DNA of 64,000 nucleotides from Actinacidiphila paucisporea (GCF_900142575.1 NZ_FRBI01000001.1:621014-685013); one strand, 5' to 3'; shown: positions 1 through 8,912, counted from the stretch's first letter. The notes: a model not told the origin generated them from the letters alone. Numbers and translations: made by a program.

Positions 1-2
1 AG

Positions 3-3000
3 ACCGAGCCGGTGCTGCGCCGGCGGGCGGAGGTGCTCGGAGTGCGTACGGCCGTCGTGGCGGTCGAACGGCACCGCCTGGAGGCGGCGCTGCGCGCGGC
101 GCCCGACGACGGCCGCGCGGCCGTGCACCGCGAGTGGAGCACCTTCGAGGAGACCGCGGGCGAGCCCGCCGAGGCCGCCCGCCACGCCGCGGACGCCGGC
201 GACCTCTACCGGGCGCACCGCCTCTACCGCGCCGCCGAGCGCTACGGTGAGGCCGACCGGGTCCTGCAGGGCGACGACTCGCCGCGCGGCCGGGCCGCCC
301 GCGCCGAGGCCCGCGAGGCCGGCGGCGACCTGCTCGGCGCGGCCCGGGTCCACGAGCAGGCGGGCCGGCACGAGGAGGCCGCCGCCCTCTACGCCAGGGC
401 CGACGACCCCGCCGCGGCCGCCCGCTGCCTGATCCTGGCGAAGGGCGACGAAGCCGTCGAGGACGAGCGGCTGCACGGATTCCTGCGCCAGGCCGGCGAC
501 ATCGCCCAGCTCGTCCACCTGTGCCTGGACGCGCTGGACCGCCGCGGGCTCGCCTCGTCCGCGGCCGAGTCGCTGCGCCGGCTGGTCGCCGAGGACGACG
601 CGGCGATACCCGAGCCGCTGCGCCCGCGGGTACGGGAGGCGCTGGACGCGATCGGAGCCGTCGGCCGCGGCGCGTTCGAGGACCGGATCGCCGGCTGGGT
701 GGAGCGCGCGCGGGCCGACGTCGACCGCCGCTTCGCCCCGGTCTGGGGCCTCGACCTGGGCACCAGCACCTGCGTCGCCGCCGTCTACGACAGCGCCACG
801 GGACGCCCGGTGACCTGCCCCGACGGAGGCAAGCCGCACTTCGCCTCGACGCTGACGGTGACCGAGCGCGGCGAGGAGATCGTCGGCCTGACCGGCGACC
901 AGATCCTCGCCCCCTGGGTGGTCGGCCACATCAGCGCCGCCAAGCGCCGGATGGGCGACGGCGTCGTCTTCAAGATCCGCGACCGCGAATACCGCCCGGA
1001 GGAGGTCGCCGCCCGGCTGATCCGGCACGCCAGGTCCCTGGTGGAGAAGCTGCTCTCTGACCGGGTCGGCGAGGCGGTCGCCGAGCTGGCCCGCGCCGAG
1101 CTGGGGCAGATCAGGGACGAGTGGCTGGTGTGGGCCGCCGAGCGGTACGACTTCTCGCTGCCGCGGCCGGAGGCCGTCCTCACCATCCCCGCCTACTTCC
1201 TGAACAACGCCAAGCAGGCCACCCGCAACGCGTGCGAGATCGCCGGCGTCACCCCCGTACGGCTGATCCACGAGCCCACCGCCGCCTGCATGGAGGCCGC
1301 CCGGCAGCGGCGCCTCGACGGGCAGATCGTCGTGGTGGACCTCGGCGCCGGCACCCTCGACGTCAGCGCGCTCGACGTCGACAGCAACGTCTACGACGTC
1401 GAGCAGGTCCTCGGCGACAACCAGTACGGCGGCCAGGACTTCGACGCCCTCATCGCCGACGAGCTGGCGGCCCGGCTGCGGACCCGTGGCCTGGACGTGC
1501 CCAGGACCGGCCGGGCCAGGAAGCGCCTCGCGCTGGCCGCCGAGCACCTCAAGATCGCCCTGTCGTCGCAGGACGAGGCCGAATACACCCTCAACGCCTT
1601 CCTCGACCGCCCCGAGGTCCGGATCGAACTGGACCGCGAGGACCTGGCCCGGCTGCTGGCCGGCTCGCTGCGCACCCTGCGGGAGGTGTGCAAGCGGATG
1701 AAGGCCGGGATGACCGTGCCGGCCAGGCATCTGGTGCTGGTCGGCGGCCCGATGCTCTCGCCGCTGGTCAGCGGCGCCGTCGAGCGGGTCTTCGACCTCA
1801 GGCGCACCGTCCTGCCCGACGCCAGGGCCGCCGTCGCCTGCGGCGCCGCGCTCCAGGGCGCGGCACTGACCGGGCACCTGGAGGACACCCTGCTGCTGGA
1901 CGTCACCCCCTTCCCGCTGGGCATCGCCGTCCGCGAGGAGGACGGCAACGAGGGCTTCTCCGTCCTGGTCGAGCGGAACACCAAGATCCCCACCAGGCGC
2001 TCCGACGTCTTCACCACCGTCCGCGACGACCAGGACGAAGTGCTGATCGAGGTCTACAACGGGCAGATCGACCCCCGCTCCAAGATCGGCGTCGTCCCGC
2101 TGACCGGCATCCCGCCGCTGCCCGCGGGCGCGGCGCAGATCGAGGTCACCTTCGAGTTCGACGCCAGCTGCCTGCTGACGGTCACCGCGCGGGACCAGGG
2201 CACCGGCAACAGCAGGTCGGTCGACTTCACCGACACCACCCTGCTCTCGCCCGGGGAGATCAGGACCATGGCGGAGCGGCACACCGACCAGCGGGAGCTG
2301 GAGCGCGTGCGGCGCGAGCTGCGGGAGCTCTCGGACGGCGCCGACGTCGACTGCGAGCGGGTGTGCCGGGAGTTCAGGGAGCGCCTCGCCGCCCACCGGC
2401 CCTCCCGTGAACCGGTCGACGCGGCCACCCAGCGGCTGCTCGCCGAGATGTACGGCCCGGAGCCGGCCGAGCTGGAGAGCGAACTGCTCTCGCTGCGCGA
2501 CCCGTTGCGCGACCTGCTGACCACCGTGCGGGACCACCTCGCCCAGCCGCCCGCCGTGGACCGGCTCCCCGCCGGCCGGCACCTGGCCGACCAGCTCGGC
2601 GAGCGCCTCGGGCGGATGCGGCTCGGCGTGGCCCGCATCGCCCGCTGGAACGACGTCCTGGCGGCGCTGGCCGCCGCCGACCGCGACCCGCTGCGCCGCT
2701 TCCGCTCGCTGCACGACGCCGGCGACCACGGCAGGGCGCTGCGCGCGCTCGCGGAGCTGGCCGAGCCGCCGGCCGAGCCCGAGGACCTGCGGCGGCGGCT
2801 GCGCTGCCTGGCCGGCGTCGGCGACGTCGAGGGCTACCGGCGCTTCCTGCTCCAGGACGCCGACCGGCTGCCGGCCCTGGTCCGCGACCCGCGGCGGCCC
2901 GAGCTGTTCGCGGCGGCGGCCGGTTCCGCTCTGGCCCGCGTCGGGGACGGCGGCGGCTTCCTGATCTCCGACCGCCACGTCCTGACCAGCCGCCGGTGGC

Positions 3001-3455
3001 TGGCCGAGGATCCCGCCGCGACCGAGGTACGCCTCGCCGGCGGCGCGCAGGCCGTACGCCGGGCCTTCCTCCCCGACACCGCCGCCCTCGACACCGCGGT
3101 GCTGCTGCTGGCGGAACCCGTACCGACCCGGCCGCTGCGGCTGGGCTTCCCCCGGCTCACCCACATCGGCGACCCGATACGGGCGGCAGCGCCCGGCGGG
3201 GCGCTGCTCCCGGGCATCATCGAGAAGTTCGAGGCCTTCCCCGAACAGGGCCTGCACCTCTACCGCACCGACCTGCGGTTGCCGGCCGCCGCGGCCGGCG
3301 GCCCGCTGCTCAACGAGCTGGGCGAGGTGATCGGCGCGCTGGCACCGGGCGGCGAGGCGCAGCCGGCCTTCGCCATCACCGCGGACTCGCTGGCGCCGCT
3401 GCTGGCCGGCGCCGGTTTCGGATGGGGCGCCGAGGGCGGCGGCGACGCGGGATGA
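3..3455 (+). CDS. Hsp70-like ATPase with N-terminal helical repeats and degenerate trypsin-like C-terminus (5' partial)
   Basis: Hsp70/actin-fold ATPase, about 1147 residues visible. The frame is open to the window edge, so the true start is probably upstream (first visible start is GTG at 12). Counting from 12: residues 1-235 are Ala/Arg/Glu-rich helical repeats resembling TPRs; the ATPase starts near 244 with GLDLGTSTC (phosphate-1 loop), has VVDLGAGTLDVSAL (phosphate-2, D443) and LVLVGGP (adenosine motif); a DnaK-like beta substrate domain follows to about 760, then helices. Residues about 970-1130 have a trypsin-like layout (GGGFLISDRHVLT, LDTAVLLL, GGPLLNELGEVIGAL), but the His position reads Arg995 and the Ser position reads Ala1095, leaving only Asp1027. 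It is probably a chaperone-type sensor with a non-catalytic protease fold. It lies 3.4 kb before the VMAP/MoxR/vWA locus and may be functionally linked (inference). Confidence 0.8.
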   Translation, partial: TEPVLRRRAEVLGVRTAVVAVERHRLEAALRAAPDDGRAAVHREWSTFEETAGEPAEAARHAADAGDLYRAHRLYRAAERYGEADRVLQGDDSPRGRAARAEAREAGGDLLGAARVHEQAGRHEEAAALYARADDPAAAARCLILAKGDEAVEDERLHGFLRQAGDIAQLVHLCLDALDRRGLASSAAESLRRLVAEDDAAIPEPLRPRVREALDAIGAVGRGAFEDRIAGWVERARADVDRRFAPVWGLDLGTSTCVAAVYDSATGRPVTCPDGGKPHFASTLTVTERGEEIVGLTGDQILAPWVVGHISAAKRRMGDGVVFKIRDREYRPEEVAARLIRHARSLVEKLLSDRVGEAVAELARAELGQIRDEWLVWAAERYDFSLPRPEAVLTIPAYFLNNAKQATRNACEIAGVTPVRLIHEPTAACMEAARQRRLDGQIVVVDLGAGTLDVSALDVDSNVYDVEQVLGDNQYGGQDFDALIADELAARLRTRGLDVPRTGRARKRLALAAEHLKIALSSQDEAEYTLNAFLDRPEVRIELDREDLARLLAGSLRTLREVCKRMKAGMTVPARHLVLVGGPMLSPLVSGAVERVFDLRRTVLPDARAAVACGAALQGAALTGHLEDTLLLDVTPFPLGIAVREEDGNEGFSVLVERNTKIPTRRSDVFTTVRDDQDEVLIEVYNGQIDPRSKIGVVPLTGIPPLPAGAAQIEVTFEFDASCLLTVTARDQGTGNSRSVDFTDTTLLSPGEIRTMAERHTDQRELERVRRELRELSDGADVDCERVCREFRERLAAHRPSREPVDAATQRLLAEMYGPEPAELESELLSLRDPLRDLLTTVRDHLAQPPAVDRLPAGRHLADQLGERLGRMRLGVARIARWNDVLAALAAADRDPLRRFRSLHDAGDHGRALRALAELAEPPAEPEDLRRRLRCLAGVGDVEGYRRFLLQDADRLPALVRDPRRPELFAAAAGSALARVGDGGGFLISDRHVLTSRRWLAEDPAATEVRLAGGAQAVRRAFLPDTAALDTAVLLLAEPVPTRPLRLGFPRLTHIGDPIRAAAPGGALLPGIIEKFEAFPEQGLHLYRTDLRLPAAAAGGPLLNELGEVIGALAPGGEAQPAFAITADSLAPLLAGAGFGWGAEGGGDAG

Positions 3456-3477
3456 GCGGGTGCGTTAGCGTCGGGGC

Positions 3478-4443
3478 ATGTTCGCCGTATACGCCGCAGG
3501 CATCGACGCAGAGCACCCGCTGAACGGACTGGAGCTGGGCGAGCGCCCCGAGCCGGAGAAGCGCGAGGGCTGGAGCACCGTCACGGTCAGGGCCGCCTCG
3601 CTCAACCACCACGACCTGTGGTCGCTGCGCGGAGTGGGCCTGGGGCAGGAGAGCCTGCCGATGATCCTCGGCTGCGACGCCGCCGGGATCGACGAGGACG
3701 GCAACGAGGTCGTGCTGCACTCGGTGATCGGGCAGACCGGCCACGGGGTCGGCCCGCACGAGCGGCGGTCGCTGCTCACCGAGAAATACCAGGGCACGCT
3801 GGCCGAACGGGTCACGGTGCCCACCTGGAACGTGCTGCGCAAGCCGGCCGCGCTGAGCTTCGAGGAGGCGGCCTGCCTGCCCACGGCGTGGCTCACGGCC
3901 TATCGGATGCTCTTCACCAACGCGGCGGTACGACCGGGGGACGCGGTCCTCGTCCAGGGCGCCGGGGGCGGAGTCGCCACTGCTGCCATCGTGCTGGGAC
4001 AAGCGGCGGGACTGAGAGTCTACGCGACCAGTCGTGACGCCGGCAAGCGCCAACGGGCCCTGGAATTGGGCGCGCACGCCGTCGTGGAGCCCGGCGGACG
4101 GCTGCCCGAGCGGGTCGACGCGGTCATCGAGACGGTGGGCGCCGCCACCTGGTCGCACTCGGTCAAGTCGCTGCGACCCGGCGGCACCCTGGTCATCTCC
4201 GGCGCGACCAGCGGACCCAACCCGCCCGCCGCCGAGCTGAACCGGATCTTCTTCCTCGAACTGCGGGTCGTCGGCTCGACCATGGGCACCAAGGACGAGC
4301 TGGAGGACCTGCTGAACTTCTGCGCGACCACCGGCGTGCGCCCGGTCATCGACACCGTCCTGCCGATGGACCGGGCCCGCGAGGGCTTCGAACAGCTGGA
4401 GCGCGGCGAGGTGTTCGGCAAGATCGTGCTCACCGCCGGCTGA
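3478..4443 (+). CDS. MDR-family zinc-binding dehydrogenase / quinone oxidoreductase-like protein
   Basis: Medium-chain dehydrogenase/reductase of 321 residues. The N-terminal GroES-like half contains SLNHHDLWSLRG and LGCDAAGI, which match the quinone-oxidoreductase branch. The Rossmann half carries the nucleotide-binding segment VQGAGGGVATAAIVLGQAAG near 157-176 and a conserved VIETVGAATW. Full length for the family (320-340). The ATG at 3478 lies 23 bases after the Hsp70 stop, so co-transcription is possible, but the families are not known partners. Substrate cannot be read from sequence; the catalytic-zinc ligand set of alcohol dehydrogenases is not evident, favouring an NADPH:quinone or enoyl-type reductase. 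Confidence 0.85.
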   Translation: MFAVYAAGIDAEHPLNGLELGERPEPEKREGWSTVTVRAASLNHHDLWSLRGVGLGQESLPMILGCDAAGIDEDGNEVVLHSVIGQTGHGVGPHERRSLLTEKYQGTLAERVTVPTWNVLRKPAALSFEEAACLPTAWLTAYRMLFTNAAVRPGDAVLVQGAGGGVATAAIVLGQAAGLRVYATSRDAGKRQRALELGAHAVVEPGGRLPERVDAVIETVGAATWSHSVKSLRPGGTLVISGATSGPNPPAAELNRIFFLELRVVGSTMGTKDELEDLLNFCATTGVRPVIDTVLPMDRAREGFEQLERGEVFGKIVLTAG

Positions 4444-4449
4444 CCCCTT

Positions 4450-4475
4450 CCGGGAACCGCGTCAGCGCTTCCCGG
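4450..4475. terminator. Convergent stem-loop between MDR and PadR genes
   Basis: Inverted repeat CCGGGAA (4450-4456) and TTCCCGG (4469-4475), separated by 12 bases, just after the MDR stop. It overlaps the last codons of the convergent PadR gene. No U-tract follows, as is common in Streptomyces terminators. Confidence 0.45.
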
Positions 4476-5400
4476 TACGCAGCGCGGCCGTGATCTGCGC
4501 GGCCGCCGCCGCCAGATGGCGCCGCACCTCGCGCAACTGGCCGTCGTCCACGCCCAGGTCGCGGGCGGTGTCGCGGACGTCGTCACGGAAGCGGTCGAGC
4601 AGCCGCTCCAGGTCGCGCACCGGGTCGTCCGACGGCGGGGTGCCGTCGTCCGCCGCGTCCTCGGGTGCGGCCGGCGCGTGTCCCGGCCCGGCCTCCGAGC
4701 CCTGTCCGGGGCCGGCCGGCCGGCCGCCGCCGAACTGGCCGAGCTGCCTGGTCAGTTCCGCCAGGCCCTCGCGGACGCCCGCCTGCCAGTCGCCGCCGCG
4801 CGCGTGCGACTGGACCTGCTCCTGCACCTGCCGGACGATCTGCTGCACCTCGTCGCGCGCGCTGTCCACCGCGTCCCGGGCGTCCTTCGCCTGCCGGCGC
4901 GCGGCCCGCGCCTCCTCCTTGGCCCTGCGGCTCTCGTCCTTGGCGCGCTGCGCCCGCTCCCGCCACTCCTGCTTGACGTCCCACGTCCTGCCGGCCTCGT
5001 CGTCCGGCCGGCTGCGGGCCTGCTGGGCCGCGGCCCGCACCTCCCGGCGCAGGTCGCCGGCGGCGCCGCGGACGTCCTCGCGGATCTCGGCGGCCAGCGT
5101 GGAGACGGACTCGCGGATCTCCGCTTCGAGCCCGGCGATCTCGTCGGACCGCGAGGCCAGTTCTGCGCGGCCCTCGTCGGTGAGGGCGTAGACCTTCCTG
5201 CCGCCCTCGGTGGAGTGGGTGACCAGGCCCTCCTTCTCCAGTTTCGCCAGCCGCGGGTAGACCGTGCCGGCCGAGGGCGCGTACAGGCCCTGGAAGCGTT
5301 CCTCCAGCAGCCGGATCACTTCGTAGCCGTGCCGCGGCGACTCGTCGAGCAGCTTGAGCAGGTACAGCCGCAGCCGGCCGTGGGCGAAGACGGGCGGCAT
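4462..5400 (-). CDS. PadR-family transcriptional regulator with long C-terminal extension
   Basis: 312-residue regulator. Residues 1-85 are a PadR winged helix (LYLLKLLDESPRHGYEVIRLLEERFQG, then APSAGTVYPRLAKLEKEGLV and the wing GGRKVYALTDEG). The remaining ~225 residues are a charged, coiled-coil-like helix rich in Arg/Glu/Ala and a Pro/Gly-rich segment, much longer than a classical PadR. The ATG at 5400 was chosen because it opens directly on MPPVFAHGRL and has AAGGA 8 bases upstream; the open frame further 5' lies in the preceding gene. It begins one base after the stop of the DUF4097 gene, so the two form an operon. Autoregulation through palindromes at 6262-6304 is likely (inference). 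Confidence 0.88.
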   Translation of the reverse strand: MPPVFAHGRLRLYLLKLLDESPRHGYEVIRLLEERFQGLYAPSAGTVYPRLAKLEKEGLVTHSTEGGRKVYALTDEGRAELASRSDEIAGLEAEIRESVSTLAAEIREDVRGAAGDLRREVRAAAQQARSRPDDEAGRTWDVKQEWRERAQRAKDESRRAKEEARAARRQAKDARDAVDSARDEVQQIVRQVQEQVQSHARGGDWQAGVREGLAELTRQLGQFGGGRPAGPGQGSEAGPGHAPAAPEDAADDGTPPSDDPVRDLERLLDRFRDDVRDTARDLGVDDGQLREVRRHLAAAAAQITAALRTGKR

Positions 5401-5401
5401 G

Positions 5402-6235
5402 TCAGACGTCCTTCCTGAGCGAGGGCGCGTCCTCCAGCGGTGGCCTGCGCAGCAGGGCGATCGCACCCGAGACGGTGGTCGCCCGCAGCCTGGCCCCGCC
5501 GGAGCCGACCCGGCCGGTGATGCGCTTGGCCCCCCACTGGCCGGTGACCTGCAACTCCTCGAAGGCGCAGGACACGCGGCCGCTGGTGGTGTTGGCGTCG
5601 ACGTCGGCGTCGCCCGGCTCCGGGATGCGGATGGCGATCTCGCCGGACACGGTGGTCAGCCGGACGTCGGCGCCGGCCGACGGGTCCAGGTCCAGCACCA
5701 TGCTGCCGCTGACCGAGTCCGCCCTGACCTCGGAGCCGCTGCCCTCCACGACGGTGAGGTGGCCGGAGACGGTGTTGACCCGCAGGTCGCCCGACACTGA
5801 CTGGGCCTCGACGTTCCCGGCGACCGTGTTGGCCTTCACCGGGCCGGTGAGCCCGACCAGCGTGGTGTCGCCGTTCACGCCCTGCACGACGGTGGGCCCG
5901 CTGATCCCGGAGATCACCGCTCCGGCGCCGACCACTCCGACCTCGACGGAGGTGTGCGCGGGCACCGCGAGGGAGATCACCGCGCGCCGCCGCCAGCCGT
6001 GGCGGTCGTGCCACTTGAGCAGGCCCTTCCAGCTGAGGTCCTCGTACGCGACGGTCAGCGCCGACCCGACCCGCTCGACCTTCAGCGGCGGCCCGTCCAG
6101 CTCGGTGACCTCCATCCGGGTCGGCCCCTCGTCGATCCCGACGACGTTGACGGCGCCCCCGACGATCCGCACGCACAGCGTGTCTATGGCGTCCTCGAAC
6201 TCGAACTTCCCGGGTTCCGACACGGTCCGTTCCAC
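5402..6235 (-). CDS. DUF4097-family beta-helix protein
   Basis: 277-residue cytosolic protein of the DUF4097 (adhesin-like beta-strand repeat) family. Repeats of the type VSGDLRVNTVSGHLTVVEGSGSEVRADSVSGSM and later TVSGEIAIRIPEPG, TTSGRVSC, TVSGAI run through residues 110-265, predicting a right-handed beta solenoid; there is no signal peptide or membrane segment. The GTG at 6235 was chosen because AGGGAGGA lies 5 bases upstream and the product then opens VERTVSEPGKFEF, while the ATG-less upstream extension runs through the promoter. DUF4097 genes are commonly paired with PadR or PspC-type regulators; here PadR follows one base downstream. Molecular function is unknown. Confidence 0.85.
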   Translation of the reverse strand: MERTVSEPGKFEFEDAIDTLCVRIVGGAVNVVGIDEGPTRMEVTELDGPPLKVERVGSALTVAYEDLSWKGLLKWHDRHGWRRRAVISLAVPAHTSVEVGVVGAGAVISGISGPTVVQGVNGDTTLVGLTGPVKANTVAGNVEAQSVSGDLRVNTVSGHLTVVEGSGSEVRADSVSGSMVLDLDPSAGADVRLTTVSGEIAIRIPEPGDADVDANTTSGRVSCAFEELQVTGQWGAKRITGRVGSGGARLRATTVSGAIALLRRPPLEDAPSLRKDV

Positions 6236-6261
6236 GGTGGTCCTCCCTGAGCGCGACCTCA

Positions 6262-6304
6262 ACGCGGTATATCGCGTCCTCGTAGAACACACGATATATC
6301 GCGT
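6262..6304 (-). promoter_or_regulatory. Tandem palindromic operators, probably PadR sites
   Basis: Two 16-bp near-palindromes: 6262-6277 ACGCGGTATATCGCGT and 6289-6304 ACACGATATATCGCGT, fitting ACGCGATATATCGCGT with one deviation each. Their starts are 27 bp apart, on the same helix face within rounding. They sit 27-70 bases upstream of the DUF4097-PadR operon start and are AT-rich islands in a GC-rich setting, so they could also include the -10 region. PadR regulators typically bind such palindromes in their own promoters. Confidence 0.65.
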
Positions 6305-6393
6305 CCACGGGAAGTCAAGCCACCGCCCTGCCGGGCAGGACCCGGGGCACGGGCGCCGCGCCGTTCGCGGCCGGGCGCTCCGCCGCGGGCTTT

Positions 6394-6493
6394 CCCAGGG
6401 GTGCCCACGCGCCCCTGGGGGCTGCCCCTTGCGGTGCGTTGCCTGCCTGCGGCTGCGTCGTGGCTTGTCGCGCCGTACCCCGCGCCCCTGGTG
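6394..6493. repeat. Streptomyces-type intergenic repeat element with inverted ends
   Basis: Contains stem CCCAGGGG (6394-6401) / CCCCTGGG (6412-6419), then a ~70-base segment ending in another GCGCCCCTGG at about 6480-6491. The arrangement (CGCGCCCCTGG, AAGCCACGACGCAGCCGCAG-like core read on the minus strand, closing CAGGGGCGCG) resembles an intergenic element seen many times in Streptomyces genomes. No coding potential is apparent. It may act as a terminator for the DUF6104 gene. Confidence 0.5.
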
Positions 6494-6511
6494 GTGTGCC
6501 CTCTGGGCGGC

Positions 6512-6691
6512 TCAGGCGTCGTCCTCGTCGTCGAGGCGGGCCAGCCAGGTCGCCAGGCGCTCCACCGGGACCTCGAAATCCGGGTTGAGGTCCACGAATT
6601 CGCGCAGGCGGTCGGCGAGCCACTCCAGCGTGACCTCCTCCTCTCCGCGCCGGTCGGCGAGCTCCTCGATGCCGCGGTCGGTGAAGTACAA
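6512..6691 (-). CDS. DUF6104-type small acidic protein
   Basis: 59-residue protein beginning LYFTDRGIEELADRR and ending PVERLATWLARLDDEDDA, matching the actinobacterial DUF6104 family (MYFTDRGIEEL..., about 60 aa). The start is TTG at 6691: CAGGAG lies 6 bases upstream and the family start aligns exactly there. A longer frame upstream exists but reads through the divergent promoter region. The protein is acidic with an amphipathic helix; function is unknown. It is divergently oriented from the trypsin-VMAP gene, sharing a 217-base intergenic region. Confidence 0.85.
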   Translation of the reverse strand: MYFTDRGIEELADRRGEEEVTLEWLADRLREFVDLNPDFEVPVERLATWLARLDDEDDA

Positions 6692-6778
6692 GTTCTGCTC
6701 CTGAAACAGGGGTGGGAGGGTCGCCGGACGGGGAAGAACAGCGAAGGACGGGGACAGACTGGACAAGGATAGGAGTTG

Positions 6779-6822
6779 CCCGAAGGGCCTCGTGCAGGCG
6801 CCGGCAGGCGCTAGCCTTCGGG
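6779..6822. promoter_or_regulatory. Inverted repeat upstream of the VMAP-Fxs locus
   Basis: CCCGAAGG (6779-6786) and CCTTCGGG (6815-6822) form an 8-bp perfect inverted repeat with a 28-base spacer that itself contains GGCGCC-type palindromes. It lies 87-130 bases before the GTG of the first gene of the locus and could be an operator or leader hairpin. There is no direct evidence of function. Confidence 0.3.
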
Positions 6823-6908
6823 GAAGATCGGCCAGTGGGGGGTGGCATGGGTGCGCTGACCGCTGTGACGGATGCGACAGGTGCGATCGACGGCGCGGGG
6901 GGAGCGGG

Positions 6909-8912
6909 GTGACGCCGCGGAGCGATGAGCCCGAGCCCATCGACCCGGCGGAATTCCTCGTCCCGCTGGTCCGCGACGCGACCGTCGGCGTCCACGGTGC
7001 GACGCCCGGCCACCCGCTGTACGGCAGCGGCTTCTTCGTCGCGCCGAACTGGGTTCTGACCTGCGCCCACGTGGCGTGCCGGAGTTCGGAGGACGCGGAG
7101 GGGGCGGCAGGTGTGGGCCAGCCGGCGGCGCGCGCGGTCACGGTCGGCTGGGGCGGCCGCATGCTCGACGGCGTGGTCGAGTGGGCCCAGCCGGCCGAGC
7201 ACGACGGCGGCAGCTGGCCCGCCCCCGACCTCGCGCTGATCCGGCTGCTCGACCCGGTCGACCACCCCTGCGTGTGGCTGACCGAGCGCACCGCCAAGGC
7301 CTACACGACCAACCAGGTCGCCTTCTTCGGCTACACCGCGGCCGAGGCGGGACCGGAGTCGTACAACGGCAGGTGCACCATCAGCGGCCAGGTCGGCATC
7401 GGCGGCGTCCTCAAGCTCGGCAATGAGGACGAGATGCCGCACGGCGTGTCCGGCGGGCCGGTGGTCGACCTGGTGCGCGGCGAGGTCATCGGGGTGCTCA
7501 AGGCCCGCAGGCGCGGGCAGGACGGCGGCCAGGCCGTCGGCATCCAGCAGTTACGCCGGCTGCCCGCGGGCGACCCGGCGGACCCGTCGCTCGACCTCTA
7601 CCACCGGGTGATGACCGCGCACGACCTCTACCACGCCGACCGGCACGCCTTCGTCCGCGACGACGGCGGCACCTGGACCGACGCGCACAGCGAGATCGGC
7701 GCCTGCGCCGGCCGCGCCCTGACCCCCGGCCAGCGCACCCGGCTGCTCGGGCTGCTGGCCGAGCTGCCGCCACCGGTCGACGCGAACAGCCTCAAGGGCG
7801 TCGTCGAGGCGGTCCGCGGCGGTCCTGCCCAGGGCCTGACGGTCGCCCCGCGCGGCTGGCGCGACGGCCTCGGGCTGCTCTACGACCTGCGGCGCGGCAC
7901 CGCCGAGCTGGAGGCGGTGCTGCGGTACGCGGTGCACGCCGCCACCGCCGACCGGGTCACCGCCGCCGACGAGTCGGCGGAGCGCACGCTGTGGGAGTGG
8001 GCCCAGCAGACCGCCGCCGACGCCGAGGACACCCTCGGCAAGCTCTTCCGCCGCACGCTGGTCGACGAGCGCAGGAGCCGGCTGCGGGTGCGGGCCGCCC
8101 CGGGCGCCGACCGGGTGCCGGCCGAACAGCACGGCACCGAGGCCCTGTTGCAGATCTCGCCGCGCGGCTGGGAACCCGGCCGCTACGACTGGCGGGTGAG
8201 CGTGGTGCCGCGCAGCGGCGAAGTGGAGTGCGTGGAGGAGCAGTTCGACCCGGGCACCGACCTGGAGGCGCTGGCTCCCAGGCTGCGCGAGCCGCTGCGC
8301 GAGGTCTTCCGCCGCTGCGACGGCCCCGGCACCCTCGCCGTCATCCAACTCGCCGTGCCAGGCGCACTGGTGGGCCGCTTCTCCGACGTCCGGCTGCTCG
8401 GCATCGAGGCCGACCGGCCGGTGGTGATCCGGCGTACCGACATGCCGGACGAGGACCGGCCGGAGGCCGACGAGCGTGCCGCCCGCTGGCGCACCCTGCA
8501 CGAGCAGCCGCCCCGTACGCACATCCTGGACTGCGACGAGGGCGCCGCGTGCCCGCTGCCCGACGAGGCCGACCTGCGCGCCCGGCCCCGCGACACCCTG
8601 CCGGCGCTGTGCCGCAGTGCCGCCACCGCACCCGAGGCGCTGGACCGTATCGTCCGCGGCGGCTACAGCGTCGCCCTGTGGCGCCGCCGGCCGGTCGCCC
8701 AGGAGTCGGTCTGCGCGGACTTCCACCGCGGCATGGGCAGGGCGGTGCGCGACGCCAGGTCGGCCGGCCGGCTGCCGCGGCTGCTCGTGGAACTGCGGGC
8801 CGAGGTGGACGACGGGGTGCCGGAGAAGTTCTGGGCCTCGGGACTCATGCTCTTCTACGACGATCCGACCCGGCCGCTGCCCGGGACCGACGAGCCGCTG
8901 GAGACCCCTTGA
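6909..8912 (+). CDS. Trypsin-like protease fused to VMAP-C domain (MoxR/vWA-associated protein); contains a TTA codon
   Basis: 667-residue cytoplasmic protein. Residues 20-200 are a trypsin-fold protease with an intact triad: His54 (VLTCAHV), Asp107 (PDLALIRL), Ser181 (HGVSGGPVV). The middle (~200-400) is helical. The C-terminal third (LQISPRGWEPGRYDWRV through PEKFWASGLMLFYDDP) matches the VMAP C-terminal domain that accompanies MoxR and vWA proteins in ternary systems. GTG at 6909 was chosen because GGGGAG precedes it; the frame upstream is Cys/Arg-rich noise. No signal peptide. A rare TTA leucine codon at 7551-7553 (in IQQLRRL) is in frame, so translation should depend on the bldA tRNA. 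The protease is likely the effector released or activated by the ATPase/vWA partners (inference from the described families). Confidence 0.82.
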   Translation: MTPRSDEPEPIDPAEFLVPLVRDATVGVHGATPGHPLYGSGFFVAPNWVLTCAHVACRSSEDAEGAAGVGQPAARAVTVGWGGRMLDGVVEWAQPAEHDGGSWPAPDLALIRLLDPVDHPCVWLTERTAKAYTTNQVAFFGYTAAEAGPESYNGRCTISGQVGIGGVLKLGNEDEMPHGVSGGPVVDLVRGEVIGVLKARRRGQDGGQAVGIQQLRRLPAGDPADPSLDLYHRVMTAHDLYHADRHAFVRDDGGTWTDAHSEIGACAGRALTPGQRTRLLGLLAELPPPVDANSLKGVVEAVRGGPAQGLTVAPRGWRDGLGLLYDLRRGTAELEAVLRYAVHAATADRVTAADESAERTLWEWAQQTAADAEDTLGKLFRRTLVDERRSRLRVRAAPGADRVPAEQHGTEALLQISPRGWEPGRYDWRVSVVPRSGEVECVEEQFDPGTDLEALAPRLREPLREVFRRCDGPGTLAVIQLAVPGALVGRFSDVRLLGIEADRPVVIRRTDMPDEDRPEADERAARWRTLHEQPPRTHILDCDEGAACPLPDEADLRARPRDTLPALCRSAATAPEALDRIVRGGYSVALWRRRPVAQESVCADFHRGMGRAVRDARSAGRLPRLLVELRAEVDDGVPEKFWASGLMLFYDDPTRPLPGTDEPLETP

